From assembly GCA_004026145.2 (NCBI GenBank), contig CP034992.1:7932154-7996153 (forward strand): 64,000 nucleotides of DNA. The letters run 5' to 3'. The notes under the pieces were generated by a model. That model saw only the letters and a list, made by a program, of their open reading frames with translations, had not been told where the DNA came from and searched no databases. Position numbers and translations under genes: made by a program. This DNA is from Takifugu bimaculatus (Eukaryota; Chordata; Actinopteri; Tetraodontiformes; Tetraodontidae). Below, one piece after another: positions 23,901 through 39,200 of the stretch. The first letter of the stretch is position 1; each line of letters starts with the position of its first letter.

Positions 23901-26900
23901 AAATGCCAGCACACCACTCAAATCAGCACTCGTGCCTCTGCCATTGTCACTAAGGACTGCTCGCCCTTTATGCTCGCAGATAGGAGAGTGAAGCGCTGTG
24001 AGTGGATCCAGGGTGATACCGTCAACAATCTCAAAGCTAAACCCAGTTTGATCAGAAACCTCAAATATCTTCCTGGTCTCTTCATATATATGAATGAATC
24101 TTTATCATGAATGCGTTCAAGACTGTCATCTCACAGGAGAAAACTTTTCAGGGATTAGATCATGGTGTTTACTTTAACAGTCGATCTTATAGTCACTGAA
24201 CCTGCCACATACACACTAACTCCACTTACTAAGTAATGATTGGTTGATGAGCATCAGCAGATTCAGCTGCAGGGGTTAAGTGAACAGTCACTCGTTCAAT
24301 ATCATAAACACACTCGGCTGCTCCCAGTCAGCCACAGCCTCTACCCCTGTGTCTGCTAATCTGTCAGCAGCTTTGGCTCATAATAGAAACCTTCACATAA
24401 TAAATATCCCCTCTGTGCATACAAGCTGGCCCATTTTTAAATTCAGCATTTAGCATGAATCAAGAAGTGGAGGCTGTATGGTGGTGGAAGCAGGAGAATG
24501 GAGGTTGGTGAGCCGAGAAAAAAAAAAGAAGAAAATCATTAAATTGATATATTAGGGGCCTAAATAGAAATGCCTCCTACAAATGGGAATTGATGAACTG
24601 GTTGCTTAGCGCACGGATCCAGACCCCACCCGCCCCCATACCGTTATGAGCAACACAGCTCGGCACCTAAGATGGGGCAGGAAAAATGGCCAAAAGAGAT
24701 TGTGAGTGCATTAAAGCTAGAAATTGGTTGAGGCAAAATAGGGAAAGGGCAGAGCAGAAAGAGGGTAGAGGGAGGAAGATGCCCTAAAGGGAACATTAAC
24801 CTTTGTAGTTGAAGTTTATAAAGACAGCAGAGCAGGTTATTTTTATAAGTATGTGGAGGGAAAGCAGGCAGATTCTTAGCGCAAGAACATTGTAAATGTC
24901 TCCCATTATAACTACTCTATTACTTATTGAATTAACAAAGTATAGGAAGCACAGGAGGAGTGTCATTTGGAATTGTTCTGCATGTGCACATGGTGTAAGA
25001 TCTCACTCATCCAGGTCACGGGAGACGAGTGCTTCAATCCAGGGCAACTGGACTGATCTCGGGTTTGAAGACGTTTCACCTCACAGGCTTTTACAACTGA
25101 AGAAGCGTTTCAGATGAGAGGGGAGCTTTCTTCAAACCAGATAATAGTAGTCCAGCTCAGATGGATTGACTGCAGTTTGCACTATCACACCTCATATGAA
25201 TCTAGACAGGCTCATTCATCAGTTAGTGCTAACTACCTTTGGCTTTCAGGAGGGAGGCAAACCCCTAATCTCACGGCAGCTAAACAGGCAGAGCACATTT
25301 ACATGGATACTTGAGTAATAAAAAACAGAACGTTCTTAAATAAGAAAATAAGAGGTCAAATTAATAAAAGATGTAGAATTTGTACCTTTAGCTGCCAATA
25401 TACTGAGATCACTTTTGTTTAATTAATGTATGGAATGAAAGATGGGAAAATGGGGAATTCTTTGTGAGAATTCACATACAAAAGTGAAAACACAAAACAA
25501 ATATACTGTAGATGATGGTGGGAATTGATCTGTATTTCATAGTGACCAGAAACCACGACACAATCTCTGTTTCTGCAGGGTTCCAGAGTTTGTACGTGAG
25601 AAGCGTTTTGGGAACTGGCTGAGGGATGCACGCGACTGGGCCATTTCAAGGAACCGCTACTGGGGAACCCCCATCCCTCTCTGGGTCAGCGACGACTTTG
25701 AGGAGGTCAGACTAAAATAAGTACCGGTACACTCACACCTTGATTGCAGATCGAGTATTTAAAACATGCCAGTGATCAATGTCAGTTACTCAGACCACCC
25801 ACGGATGAATCTGCTTTAAGCACAAGAGCCCATAATTGGAGAGTGGAAGTGTCCGTAACTCTAATATTTACCATACTGTATAAATGAGTTTAAAAGGGAA
25901 AAGTCTTGTGATCCAACAGGGCAAACATTCTTCTCTGACTTCTTTTGACAGTCGCATAATTCATCATATTTTTCGTTTTGCTTTTGTGTGAGAGAAACAA
26001 GTGTATGAGAGAGACTGTGAGGAGTGGCGGAGCGACACGACTGTGATGTCAGACTCAAGTGTGGCGTGACACTTAAGTCTAGTCCACATCGGGTCCCCTC
26101 AGGATCTATTACTGAGTGCCTCTGTAAGCTCAACACATGAATGATTCATTAATATAAACACCAAACACAAACCACAATGTGCTTCCGCAAATTTTCTCCC
26201 CCTTATTAAGGCAACTGCAAAGGTCACAAGACAAATGTTGATTGGAGGAAAGGGCAAAAGACATGAGGATGAAGTGGAGACGGGAGAGAATAAATTAACT
26301 TGTACACGTGGTGCAATAATTACATTTTTAGCCTAAAAAGTTCATGTGCCAAATATGACAATGTAGTTTCTTTTCCCTAAAACACGATTTAAGCATGATA
26401 TTTAATGAAATGTTATTTTTCGTGCTCGTTATATCCCGGGGAGGGTGCTGGAGTCTATCCCAGCTGCAGGTGGGGAAATCAGGTTACACCCCTGAATTAA
26501 TGCTCACCATTCGAGGGTTTGGTACCTTTGCTCAAGGGTACTTCAGCAGTGCTTTGAAGTATTTATCTAATTTCTCATTTTTCCTATCGGGTTGAGAAAC
26601 TGTAAATGTTAGAGAAGAAACCAACGGTTAACAAAACTGAACTGGCTGGCTCGATCTTTTGGAAAATGTAGAGTTGGACCTCTGGCTGAAAGAAGGACAG
26701 CCAGTGACCTGCTTGCTGGAAATAGCATTGTGAGTGTTTTACAGACCGTGCACGGTCTCTGGTGCCTCCCTCACACTTCCCCTCAGTGGTGTATTGTACA
26801 CTCAGACCTGAACTTGCATCTTTTTTTTAATTGACTCTGACTAATATCTGATTGTCGTGAACGAGGCTGCATCTGGGCCGCGGTACCTGATTCTGTGGTG

Positions 26901-27155
26901 AAACTAGAGCAGAACTCCTCTCCAAGGGGACTGCATAACACACTTAATCATACTTTTTTTAAATCTGCAACAATGCCTGCTCCGTAAACAGTAGAGGTCT
27001 TGCCTACAGTTGAACTACGTGTATATATTGTAACGGGAAAATAGTAATTGTTTTTAGATTATAAACAGGTATTATATAATTTTATGAGAAAAATTGCCAG
27101 AAAATTCATTCATTTTACAAGAGGCAGCAAAGTGCACACCAGAGTCACGTGTTAA

Positions 27156-27236
<81 letters not shown>

Positions 27237-30200
27237 ACATTAGGTGGTGTGCATCGGCTCCGTTGCAGATCTGGAGGAACTGACCGGAGTAAAAGTAACC
27301 GATCTGCATCGGGAGAGGTGAGTCACTGATCAGGCATGGAGATTATCACACAACGCTCCGAATGAGCCCTCGGTGGTGTGTGTCTGCTGTGACACATTGA
27401 TACCTTCAGATTTCCAGGCTGTGCGAGTGTGTGTTGGTGTTTGAGCTTCCTCTTAGCCCTTGTTAAGGCTGATGCTGCCATTTAAATGTGACCTGTCTGT
27501 CTGAACCAGACCACTGTTGTGGAACACAGATCTCTTTATTCTTCCGCTCTTCATCTGCTAATTACCTTTAATCACTTCCATGGGGTAGGCCATCTTTAAT
27601 TAATGGGGCAGGAAGAGGTGGCCTTTATCCTGCTTCTGTGCTTGGGTTGCTTTAGTGTTCCGGTTCACATCTGGAAGACCTGAAAATGTAATGAAAGTTA
27701 TGTAAGCACTTATAAAGTTTAAAAAGAATCATAAACTATGAAGTTTTGCTGCTGTTCTTTTAGGTTACAGACGGTGCGCTTGTCATAAAAAAAAGACTGA
27801 CAGCCCTCCGAAACAGACCAAATTAATGAGATAAAAAGCTCTTCTAATCCTAAACATCATAGATTTAATTAGTTGAACAATCAATCAGTTAAAAAAATGT
27901 TTCATCCAGAAAGGAAGCGAGAAAATGTACTTGGATTTGCTCAAAAGCTCTCTAATTAAATAATTAGATTTCTTCTGCAAATATATAAAATCATGCCATT
28001 AATATTTAGCCAAAACCACTCCAGACCACTCCGGTCGTGCCGGCACATCAGTGCACTGAAAATGGTTCCAACTTGATCTGGAAAAAAGAACAACTGGCAG
28101 AGACGACCGTCTTACACAACAGTGTTTTATTGCTGCAGAGCGCTTCACCGAAATCACATTATCTTCTGGTGCATCCAGATTGCGACGATGCAGAGCCCTG
28201 CGATAGCAGAGAAATAGAGCCGTTTCAGTTCAGCTGCTACGCGCCATAAAAAGCAAGTTGGTAATTAGCGAATACAGCTGTGCTAATTAGCACACCTGGC
28301 GGTGCTCTGAGCCACTTCCCGTGCTGCCCTGCTCTCCCCTGCAGCCAAAAGTCGGCACCTGTACACATTTGTTACGACACAGTTCTGTTCTGTTTCTGCC
28401 GTGCACCTGATGTGACGTGGGTGGCATCGGTGCAGAACTGGAGCATTAGAATCATCATCCACCCACACGGGTCAACTTCTTCAGCTGCTTGCAGACCAGA
28501 AGTGTTGACAGCTTGCTATGTTCAAAATCAGACCTTTAATCATGACACAAAACTATTTTTTTCCCTCACCCAGCACCTGAGAGCAAATCTTACACATTTG
28601 TGTTTATTTCATAGTTGAATCTGTTTTAAATGGATAGAAATGGATGTGCACAAACTAACTGATACTTTTGTACCAAGAAAAGTGTATTATGCCACCTGAT
28701 GTACTCAGCAGTGAGCAGCACTGAAGTGCGTGTTTATCATGTCAGTGGGTCCTTGAACAGAGCTTTTAGGAGCTGCAAATTACTGCAGTTGATCAGCTTT
28801 AGTGACCAACAACAAATTACCAAAGGTGCAATCTGCTCTTTATGGGCCAGAGTACTGATATTCGTAGAAATGTGCACCCTATTCAGCTGCTACTGTTGCT
28901 GGGGAAAGTCATGAAATCTGTCTATTCTCTCTCCTTAGATGTTCCAAAAGGAGCTTTTTTAGCACATAGATTTAGTCTGCGAACCTGACTCAGCCTGACA
29001 GAAGCTAACAGCTTCCTCAGTCAGGCAACTGTTTTTCTGTGTTTTACACACCGCAATGAGGCTGATTTTCTTGAGTCGCAGAAAAAAAGCCCATTCCTCC
29101 CTGTACTGGTTCTGCGTCAGTTTGTAAGAAGTTAGTCCATATCCCTGGAGCGTAAGGCAATAGCTGCAATTTTTCCGAGCGTCAGCACATTAGCACCACT
29201 CTCTGTTTCTAAACTTTCCAGTGATAAACATCGTTGCAACAGGGAGGGACCTTTCACACAGTCTGCCAATATCATAACATTACCTTGTGGCAATTTTAAA
29301 GCTTATTCTCACTTATTCTCACACTTTTCTGTTGCCCAGCATCGACAGTCTGACCATCCCATCGAGGTGTGGAAAGGGCGTGCTGCGGAGGGTCAGCGAG
29401 GTCTTCGACTGCTGGTTTGAGAGTGGCAGCATGCCTTATGCCCAGGTCCATTACCCCTTTGAAAACAGGAAGGAGTTTGAGGACACTTTTCCGGCCGACT
29501 TCATCGCTGAAGGCATCGACCAGACCAGAGGATGGTAAAATGAGGAAATAAACCCTGAGCTGAATAAAATTATCAAAGCAGTTGATAACAGCACCTAAAT
29601 AATTATGTGATTTAAAAAAAAATGTTTGCAGTAAAAAGAATTGATTTAGTAGGTTTATTCTAGTTTTCTAAGAGAAAACGAAAAAACCCACTTCAGTCCT
29701 GTTCTTGTTTCTGACCCACCCTCTCTGACTGTGGCGTATCGTCTGACGTAGGTTCTACACCCTGCTGGTGCTCTCCACTGCTCTGTTTGGGAAGCCGCCC
29801 TTCAAAAATGTCATCGTTAATGGATTAGTACTTGCAAGGTGAATCTACTAATGTCAAAAGCAAAATGCGCCTCTTTTTAGTTTACAGCTGCAACTTATTC
29901 ATATTTAAGGTGGATCTTTTTTTTTAAATTTCTTTTCTGCACAAAGCTTGAAATAATCCTACACATTAAGAGTTTATGCTGTGCCAGTGTATGTTTTCCC
30001 TTAAATATCGGCAGACCATCTACATCTTACTGTGTTTTCCTCACGATTTCTTGGTTACGTGTGCTCCGACATTTAGCCTTCAGAGCTGCGCTACAATAGA
30101 GTTACTGTCCTCAGCCCCAGGGTCTCAATGCAGCACCGAGCTCACAGGCCTGCTGACCTGGAAGAACTCATTTAAATACCACGTGCTGGTTTTCTGACAT

Positions 30201-33200
30201 GCACTTTTGTGCATACGTGCATCTATATATGTATTCATGCCTTTCCCTGTTTGACTCCTGCAGCGATGGACAGAAGATGAGCAAGCGCAAAAAGAACTAC
30301 CCAGATCCAGGACTGATAGTGCAGAACTATGGGGCCGATGCCCTCAGGTCAGAGCAGCACTTGAATGTGTGTTTCTAAAACGTGAATGCTGTGTGCTTGT
30401 GATGCGATGTGTTTACCTAACATGTTATTAGCAGCTCTGGTTTAAAAAGCCTGGAATATTTCTGCACTCTTAAATAGGCATCTGAGGCCGACAGACAATG
30501 TACACACACACGCATGCACACGTTTCCCTTCATACTTTTGCTCCTTTGCCCTGAGCAGTAAGTGCCGTGGCCATATGGCCTAATGAATAAAGCACTATGC
30601 AGCGGCACCATATGCTCACATATAGAGCGTGCTGCACAGATAAAGAGGGGAAGCCATGGCGTGTTTCTCTCTGAGGCCTTCATTTACAACGGAATGTCTT
30701 TTTAGCGCGTTAAAACTTTAATCACGTTCTAGCTATTACGTAACAATCACTTTAGAAGCTTTTCAAGATTATACTTGATATTAGATCATAGAATATAACT
30801 TTGCAAATTAAGAAACTGGTATGAGAAGAAAATCTAGAAGTTTGAGTATTAAACAACAGGATATTGAAAGGTTAAATTAGTGAAATGTGAGCATATGATG
30901 GCAAAATTGATCTTAGTTGATGGTGGATGTCTGTATCCCTTTGCTGACTGCAGTTAGTCAAATCATTTACTGCATAACTGCTGCTGCATCTAGTCACAAA
31001 GATCATCCACAATCACCAACTAAAATGTTCCATCTAATCATGCCTGCCAAACACTTTTATGCTAATGTGGATTATTGTGAGGTTTGTCATTTCACCCGAA
31101 GTAAAAGATTAATTTGATTTCAATGGTTGTCTGTCAAAATCAGTTTTGCCTGGAAAACCTTAAGCCAAATAAATTCTTGTGGTCCGATTCCCAAAGGTAA
31201 TTTAGATAGATTTGTTCACTTTCCATCATAATGTTCGATCACAGGTTTGCTTTATTAGCATCTTAAAAATGCTCATTATGTACTCAAAATAAAACAAAAA
31301 CGCCACTTGGATGTACTTTAAATGCGCTTTACAAAAGATTGTGTTTCGAGTATTTTTGAGGAATGCAAAACTGCCACATGACTGCATTAATTGCTTTTCA
31401 TATACTCTGAGCTATGCTCTCACTAGGAGATTAGGTCAAACAGAACAATCAAGCATTCATCTTCTCTGTAGGCTGTACCTCATCAACTCTCCTGTGGTGA
31501 GAGCTGAGAACCTGCGGTTCAAAGAGGAAGGAGTGAGGGACGTGTTGAAGGATGTCTTCCTGCCCTGGTATAATGCTTATCGCTTCCTGGTGCAGAACGT
31601 ACAAAGATTACAGAAGGTACATTTTTGTGACAGTAGTAAGTTATGAAATTATGCTCAAAAATGATTATCCATGCATTACACAGCAACCTTAATTTTAAAC
31701 AAATTGTCCATTCAGACCCTGGAAAGCCAGTGTTGAAAGGTTACCGGGGTAACTGCTTGTTTATTTGATGTAGGAAGAAGATATTCAGTTCCTGTACAAT
31801 GAGAACACGGCAAAGCAGAGCGACAACATCATGGACAAATGGATCCAGTCTTTCACCCAGTCGCTGATCCAGTTCTTCAAAGAAGAGATGGACGGTGAGA
31901 CTAACTGATCCCCAGGTCTTCATAGCATCATTAATGACAGGGTCTGTCATTCAATTCTTTTGTTAAATTGATGATGAAGAGGATCTATCACTTTATAAAG
32001 TTAAACTCTCCTTTGTCAGTACTTTGTGTGATGCATTTGTTTGTCAGGGGAGAGAAGACTGAGGGGACAGTCTTCTGTCTGTTTCATTTTATTATAGAAC
32101 CTTTTACTGGGACCAATGTCAAAACCATGTGACATACACACAAACACTGAGAGGCTGAAATAATAAGCTGATTAAATCTCAAGGTTGTAGTGTATCTAAC
32201 AAAAGCTTTCCCCCCTTCATTTAATTCTCGAGTATATATAATCAGCGAGGACAGATAAGGGCATCAACTGTAGCTTGACTGGTACATAGAGGCATATAAA
32301 AAGGTGTAATGTGGGTGTACCGTTAGCTCTTCATATGTGATAGATGTGATGAGTCACTGCCTGTTATACTGAAGCGAGACATCCAAATACCCAAATTCTC
32401 CCCACTGAAGACTGATGGTCCTATCTTGCAGCTTATCGCCTGTACACTGTGGTGCCTCGCCTGGTCAAGTTTGTGGACATGCTCACCAATTGGTACGTCA
32501 GGACCAACAGACGCCGGCTGAAGGTGGGGCAACAACTCGTCGTCGGATCTGCTTTTGTTTTGAATGTTTGCTACAATGACATCTTGGAAAGTTGTTAAAC
32601 TGCAAACAAATGTTCCCTTTATTTGACATTTTTTTCCACCTAATTAAAGGAAATGGTCATTTAAGCCATGGCTAAGAATCTTGCTTCAGTAGCTTGCAGA
32701 ATTAGCTTGTTGTGGACCAATGAAGCGTACGCTGATGACTGTTGGAGCACATTTACCTTTTCAGTGTTCAAAGGGGACTGACTGTATTGATGCTTGTGTG
32801 AACTTTGTAGGGAGAGAGTGGGACAGAGGACTGCCTGTGGGCACTGGAAACCCTCTTCAGCGTTCTGTTCTCCATGTGCAGGCTGATGGTGAGTCATAGT
32901 GTGTGTGTGTGTGTGTGTGTGTTCAAGTTGGAGAGAGAGGAGATTTCTTTTGGCGAGGTTTTACTTTTGTGGATGTGAGACACACGGAAATAAACCCTGT
33001 GTGGAAGAGGTGTGCATATGCGTGCCTGCATGGCTATGAATAATACATTAGCAGTAGGAGTTTTTTTTATTTATAATGCATCGAAGATGTTTGCATGTGA
33101 GCCAAAAGGCATGCTAAGAGCCAGTTAGCCTAACCTAGATCAATACTGATCAGTTGTGAGCTACACAGTTTAATTAACCAAGGCTTTTGTGGAGCACGGC

Positions 33201-36200
33201 AGCATAAGTACCCTCAGCTGCACCTTTTGAGCAGCAAAAGCTACAGTTTCTGTTTTTTGGCTACTTGTGACATTTAAAGCTGTTAGTCAGAAAATGTAAA
33301 CAGAACTGGAGCATGGAAAGGTTCTCATTTACTACGCATTTCCTCACCTTTATTAGCTTCTTCCCTTCTCCTCCTCAGGCTCCTTTCACACCCTTCATTA
33401 CAGAGATAATGTACCAAAATCTGCGGCACCTCATTGACCCCGTCTCTGTGGAAGAGAAGGACGCTACCAGCATTCACTATCTAATGCTGCCTCAAGTAAG
33501 GTGGGAAAAGTTCATTTTGTTGTCGGGCCACGTTGTGTGTAGGGATGCAGACCTGGCCGCCCTCTCAAAGCATGAAAGGATTGTGAAATACCACTACCTG
33601 GCCTGGTGAAATCTTGTGGTCCTGTAGTTTGTTTGAATTACATTATCTGGTGCAAACTGTATGTAAATGATTGATCCACAGCTAATGGGGCAGCATCCAT
33701 TGCTGTGTCCTTCCCATCCTGCAGAAATTGTCTCTAGTGCATTTTTGAACCTCACGTTTTCACACAACTAGCATTTGAGTGAAGGTATTTAATTGTAAAA
33801 TCTCTATTAATGCTGTATCTGTGTAGTAACTGTAACCAGCTACAAATCACAAGCACACATTTATGTACTAGGGGCCGGTGCACACCTCCACCTGTGCAGA
33901 TGTCCGGGATTTAACCGCAGAACGGCCTCCTGAGGCACAGCCAGTGGAGGGATGGAGCTAGGTTTCTGTCATTCTTGCACATTGATATTTCTTTTAAAAC
34001 AGGATCAATTGATTTTCTTTTGTTCTCCCTAAAATTAAAATGTGTGCCTTTTTGGCCGATTACTTCAGTATTCCCTGAGAGGAATATTAAATTGGCCCAA
34101 GTTAATTTCTTCATCTTTGATTGTAAAAACTTTTGATACAATTAAATATCCATTTGATTTAGGCAAACAACCTGTGCAGTGGTTTATAAAATCTCTCCTG
34201 TCACCGTGTCAGTGCTGAGCACTGCTGCTTTATTAGTCACTTGGACTTCCTGCTGTCAAATGGGAAGTCTTGCCCTCCCCCTTCAAAGGTCAGTCACCAA
34301 TCAGGCAGTGGCGGCAGCTGCTTCTGGATCAGGTCATTAGATGATTGACTGTCCTTGGGTTTGTGTTCAGTCCTCATTGTATGACACTATTGTGTCCACT
34401 GGGAAAAAACACACCACCAGGAAATGAACAGGTCTTTTCAAGGCTGTACAGCTTGTTTTAAATACAAAGGTGGGATCGTTCTTATTCTCTAAAGGTTTTG
34501 CTTTGTGCTGTGCATATAAAATGTAGAGAAATGGTCACGCTGTTGGAAATGATGAAAGTGGGTTCTGGGAGTAATACAGCCCTTCAGTATAGAAGAGTTT
34601 CAAATAAAAGTAGGGTTGAGAGGCATGAGTGACTGAAACAGCCCAGTTAAGAGGATCTCCAAATGTGACACCTCATCGTGATCTCTATGCTTCAAATGGG
34701 CTCATGTAGATCTTCTCGTTCTCTTGCTTCTTTTCAGGGAGAGTCTGATTGACAAGCGCATCGAGAATGCTGTGTCTCAGATGCAGTCTGTGATCGAGCT
34801 GGGCAGAGTGATTCGAGACAGGAAAACCATGCCTATTAAGGTAAGTTAACATCTTCACCTTTGCTTTGGGATACACACATCTCAGCTGAGTACTTCTGGT
34901 CCGCGAGTTGTTTTTGAAGTGTAATGTCACTGTGTTTTCAGTACCCACTGAAGGAGGTGGTGGTTATTCACCAGGACCCAGAGGCTCTGAAAGACATCCA
35001 GTCGCTGCAGAAATACATCCTGGAAGTAAGTTAACTCCTAACCTGTTTGCACAGGTATATATATATATGTGTATATCTTCTACTGATTTACCTAATTCAC
35101 TTCACCGCATTAGTTTGAATCTCTGATGCTTCAATATGTTTGTAACACTAGTGCTAGCTAAGCTGCGTTAGCAATAGTCACTGATTCCTGACAAGGAGGA
35201 CTCACTATTCTACTAAAATTGTTTCTATAATTTATCTTATGCTTTCTGATTAACCAAAATTGCTAAAACTGCTTCGTCAGGCCAGATTATTTTGTCCAGT
35301 TTTCAATAGGAAGTTGTTGTACTTTGTCCCCTCTGTAATTTTTCACAATGTTCCGATCATTCAATACTAAAATATATAATAAAGGGATCATTAGCCACAG
35401 ATAGATCTGACAGTGCCTCTAATAAAGGACACTGTTGGTTTGTGTGGATCACATTGTTCTGGTATGACACTCTGCAGAAACAAAAACCAAACATTTACAG
35501 ATGCTTGGTGTCCATTTCAACTTCTGCTGGGTTCTCCCCTGTTATGCCATCTTCTTGGAGATTCCCCCCAGTAAGCAAGTTAATTTGATGGAAGCAAAGT
35601 GCAGTTAAACGAGTATTTGTTCTAATTTTACTAGAGCTTTTGATGGTTCCTGTATTTGCTTGCTGTTACTTTTACATTTTATTGGGCTCGACCTCGTTTC
35701 ACCAGTGTTCATGCTTTTATCAGCATTTACCTTGGGCAGAACATTATTTTAACAACATTTCTTAACGTTTAATGGAAAAAGAGGCAACACAAAGATCAGT
35801 CGTACGTTTTAGATTAGTTGTGCACGATAAGCAGGTTTGTTGAGGACATCGCTGTAATTTCAAATCAGTTTGTTCAGATTTCTTTCTGATTGCCGTGAAT
35901 TATTTCTACAAGTCGTCAGGCACAAATCCATAAGTACCTTGATGGTAAAATTCTGTTTCCATTCAGCTGTTTCCAATCCCACAATGTCTTTGTGTTCACC
36001 ATCACTCCCACAAGCTCATCTGCACCCTGTCAGCAAATTCACTCTACTAAACGTCAGTCCAAGTCAGCTTTTGACTGCGAGTGACTGAAAGAAGCCGTGC
36101 GGGCAGGTCAGCATTAGTGTCACTGGGGCTAAATTTAGTAACTATTGCTTCAGCAGATATGACTGGTTTGAGGAGTTCTCTCTTCAGGTTAAAGAATGAA

Positions 36201-39200
36201 AGGAACTGAACGGAATATTGATGGGAAAGGAGCTATTGCCGAGTTCTTCAGAGACTCAATCTTTGCGCGTCTTTGTAATCATTTATTGATTAACCTGTAG
36301 TTGTTCCCGGGAGTATTTAAGGTTTTAATTATGTTGTATTGTTTATAGTCTGCCTCTGAAAACTTTTAATGCTGGGTAGGAGATGTAAATAAAAAGTGAA
36401 TTACAATAGTTGGTCTAATTAGGACCCAAATTCTTGGTTTGGTTAAACGAAGAGTGAATGAAACAGCGCAGGTGTCAGAATCCCACCACATCTTTGCTGC
36501 CGCGTACACAGTGAAATTAACAATTGAGAGAGGTTTGCATTTTCACTGAAATATAGTGTTTAGAAGTTTTACAGATGGCATTTTCTTGTATCTACTCATT
36601 CATTCACCCTGTCACATGCACAGGCAACAACACGCTACTATTATTGTCTTACTTTCACACCCGGCAACCTCAGACAAGTTGCTGACTTTTCAGAGGGGAA
36701 GGGAACCACAGCTATAAAAGCAGCTCCTGATAAACTGGAAGTGAACTGACATAAAGGTATGCATTTTAAGTCGCTGCGTCTTTCCAGGAACTAAATGTGC
36801 GGCAGTTGACGCTGTCGACAGACAAGGACAAATATGGCATTCGTCTCCGAGCCGAGCCAGATCACATGGTGTTGGGAAAGAGACTGAAGGGTGCCTTTAA
36901 AGCCGTCACTGCCTCCATCAAGGAGCTCACCAGCGAACAGCTCGAGGTCTTCCAGAAGACAGGTATTTCTTCATGACTGATTGCGCCCCACACAACAAAG
37001 TCTCTGAGCTCACTGCTTAAAACCACGATTTATCGCGTCATCAATTCATACGATCACATATTAGGAGCTCGTCTATTCTGAGTTTGTTTAACTGGGACAC
37101 ACAGATGCCTGATTTCCCCCCTTAAATCAAACCTAAACCTTTCTGACTCTATATCTAGTGCTTGACTGTGGATCAAAGTGTTGCTAGGTATCTTGTCCCT
37201 CTCCAATTATAGAAAAGGGAGAAGAGCCCCCAGACTCTCGGGGGAGGGAGGCAGTGGAGGTCAGCTAGGCTGTGGGAAATGAACAGTTTCCAATCATGTT
37301 TGAAATCTGGCCAGTTGGAAGGAAGGAGACATTGAGTTGAAGGATGAATATGCGAAGAGATGGATTAAAATGTGGAACCATAAAACATCTGTTTGCCCCC
37401 AAAATGAGATGTGATATTTTAACTTCTTATAGTAACTCCGCAGTTCCTCCACCTGCCATTTAAGGGTTGAAATTATGACGAGTGTTGTGGGTTTTTGGCC
37501 ACTGGGTTTTTAATTGGAACTCTCACCTGCACTTACCTGATCCGGTGCTTTCGGATGAAGTCAATAAAAAAGATTAAAGCAGGAAAGAGTAGGGAGGGAC
37601 ACGGGAAATCAAAGCATGGAAATCTTGGATTAAAGAGAAACAGAATGACCATTTCACCCCGCCTCTGGGTGTGTAGCAGTAAAGAGAGAAGAAACACAGT
37701 CATGGTTTTTACTCCGAACAAAGTCGTTGATAATTGTTGCCATGAGCATTATGGAGATTTGGACCAGACAAGATTGTGTTTGCTGGACTTTTTGAGTTAA
37801 TTTAGCAGAAGTCTGGACAAGAATTACATTTGTTTCAGGCTTCCTTACATGATACAACGACTAAAAGTGTCAGCCTGCAAGTGCACCAGGTCTAAATATA
37901 AGCTTTATTATATAATTAATTGAAATTCAGTAATTAATTTCATAAAATGTGCTCTCACACTGCTCAGACCCAAGCAGGGATCCATATGTTGAGTGCGGGT
38001 TAATTTTCTTTGAGATAATGAATGTTCCAGTTTCCAACATGGCGGTGTTTATTTTTAACTGCCCGGGCGTGTGTTGCTGTGGTTAATTTCAGGATGCATC
38101 GTAGTGGACGGTCACGAGCTTCACGAAGAAGACCTGAGGCTGATGTACGCCTTCAACCAAGCGTCTGGCTCTGCTGCTCAGTATGAGGCTCACTCTGACT
38201 CTCAGGTATGCTTCAAACCTGAACGGTGGTTATTTTTTTTCCATTTTCAACATAAACGGTGTGTCACAATTCTTACACAAACATTTTTTCCCCATTCCCT
38301 TTAATCCATTATTTCTCAACTTTTGGTCCCTTTGGGCTGCACGTTATATAATATCCAAATCTTTACAAAGCCTAGAAGCTAACAGCTCCTGCGCTGAGCT
38401 GCTGTATATTTAAATGCATTTATGTGTCTTAACCGCGTGTGTAATATATGAAATCATTTCACGGCTAAGTGGAAGCCAGCGTTGTGTTCCCCACAGGCCC
38501 TCTGTAATCAGTGCTCCTCCAAGCGCACACACGCCACACGGCTGCACCTTAATACCGGTTTACTGAGTCGGCTTTTGAATTCTCGCTGTTGCTCTGGCTT
38601 ACTTGCACCAACTCTTCATCGCCCTGATGCCTGTTTGCCCGCTGGCTCTCCCTCTCTCACTTCCTCGCTGCTACGCTCACAACTAACCTTATTTCTCGTT
38701 TAAGGTTCACATTTATGATCACAAGATTTTGATTCATCTTTGCTCTTGTGTGTAAACAGATGTGAAGCTAATGTTGTCAAATCGAGACTCCCACACTTTC
38801 CTCAGCTGTAGAAGACAAAAATACCTCAATTTTAGCTCTCTAGAAACTCAAGAACTCTGCTGGTGTCCTTTAGGTGCTGGTGCTGCTGGATGTCTCCCCT
38901 GACCAGTCCATGGTGGATGAAGGTGTTGCCCGGGAGGTCATCAATCGCATTCAGAAACTGAGGAAGAAGGTGGGGGCAAATGTTTCTGGAGCACTGCTGC
39001 CACATAGCACAGCACGGATGAATTTTACAAGCCATTGTCTAATGAGGAAGATATGAGGTCATTACAAATATGCATTACACCAGCGACGTACTGAGGGCGG
39101 TAGCCTAGTTCATGCCCCCCCCCCATCTGCATAGCTTAGGGGGGGGTTGCATAGGGATTGCATCAAAACGGGTCTTCAGTGATCACAGCAGACACATCAC

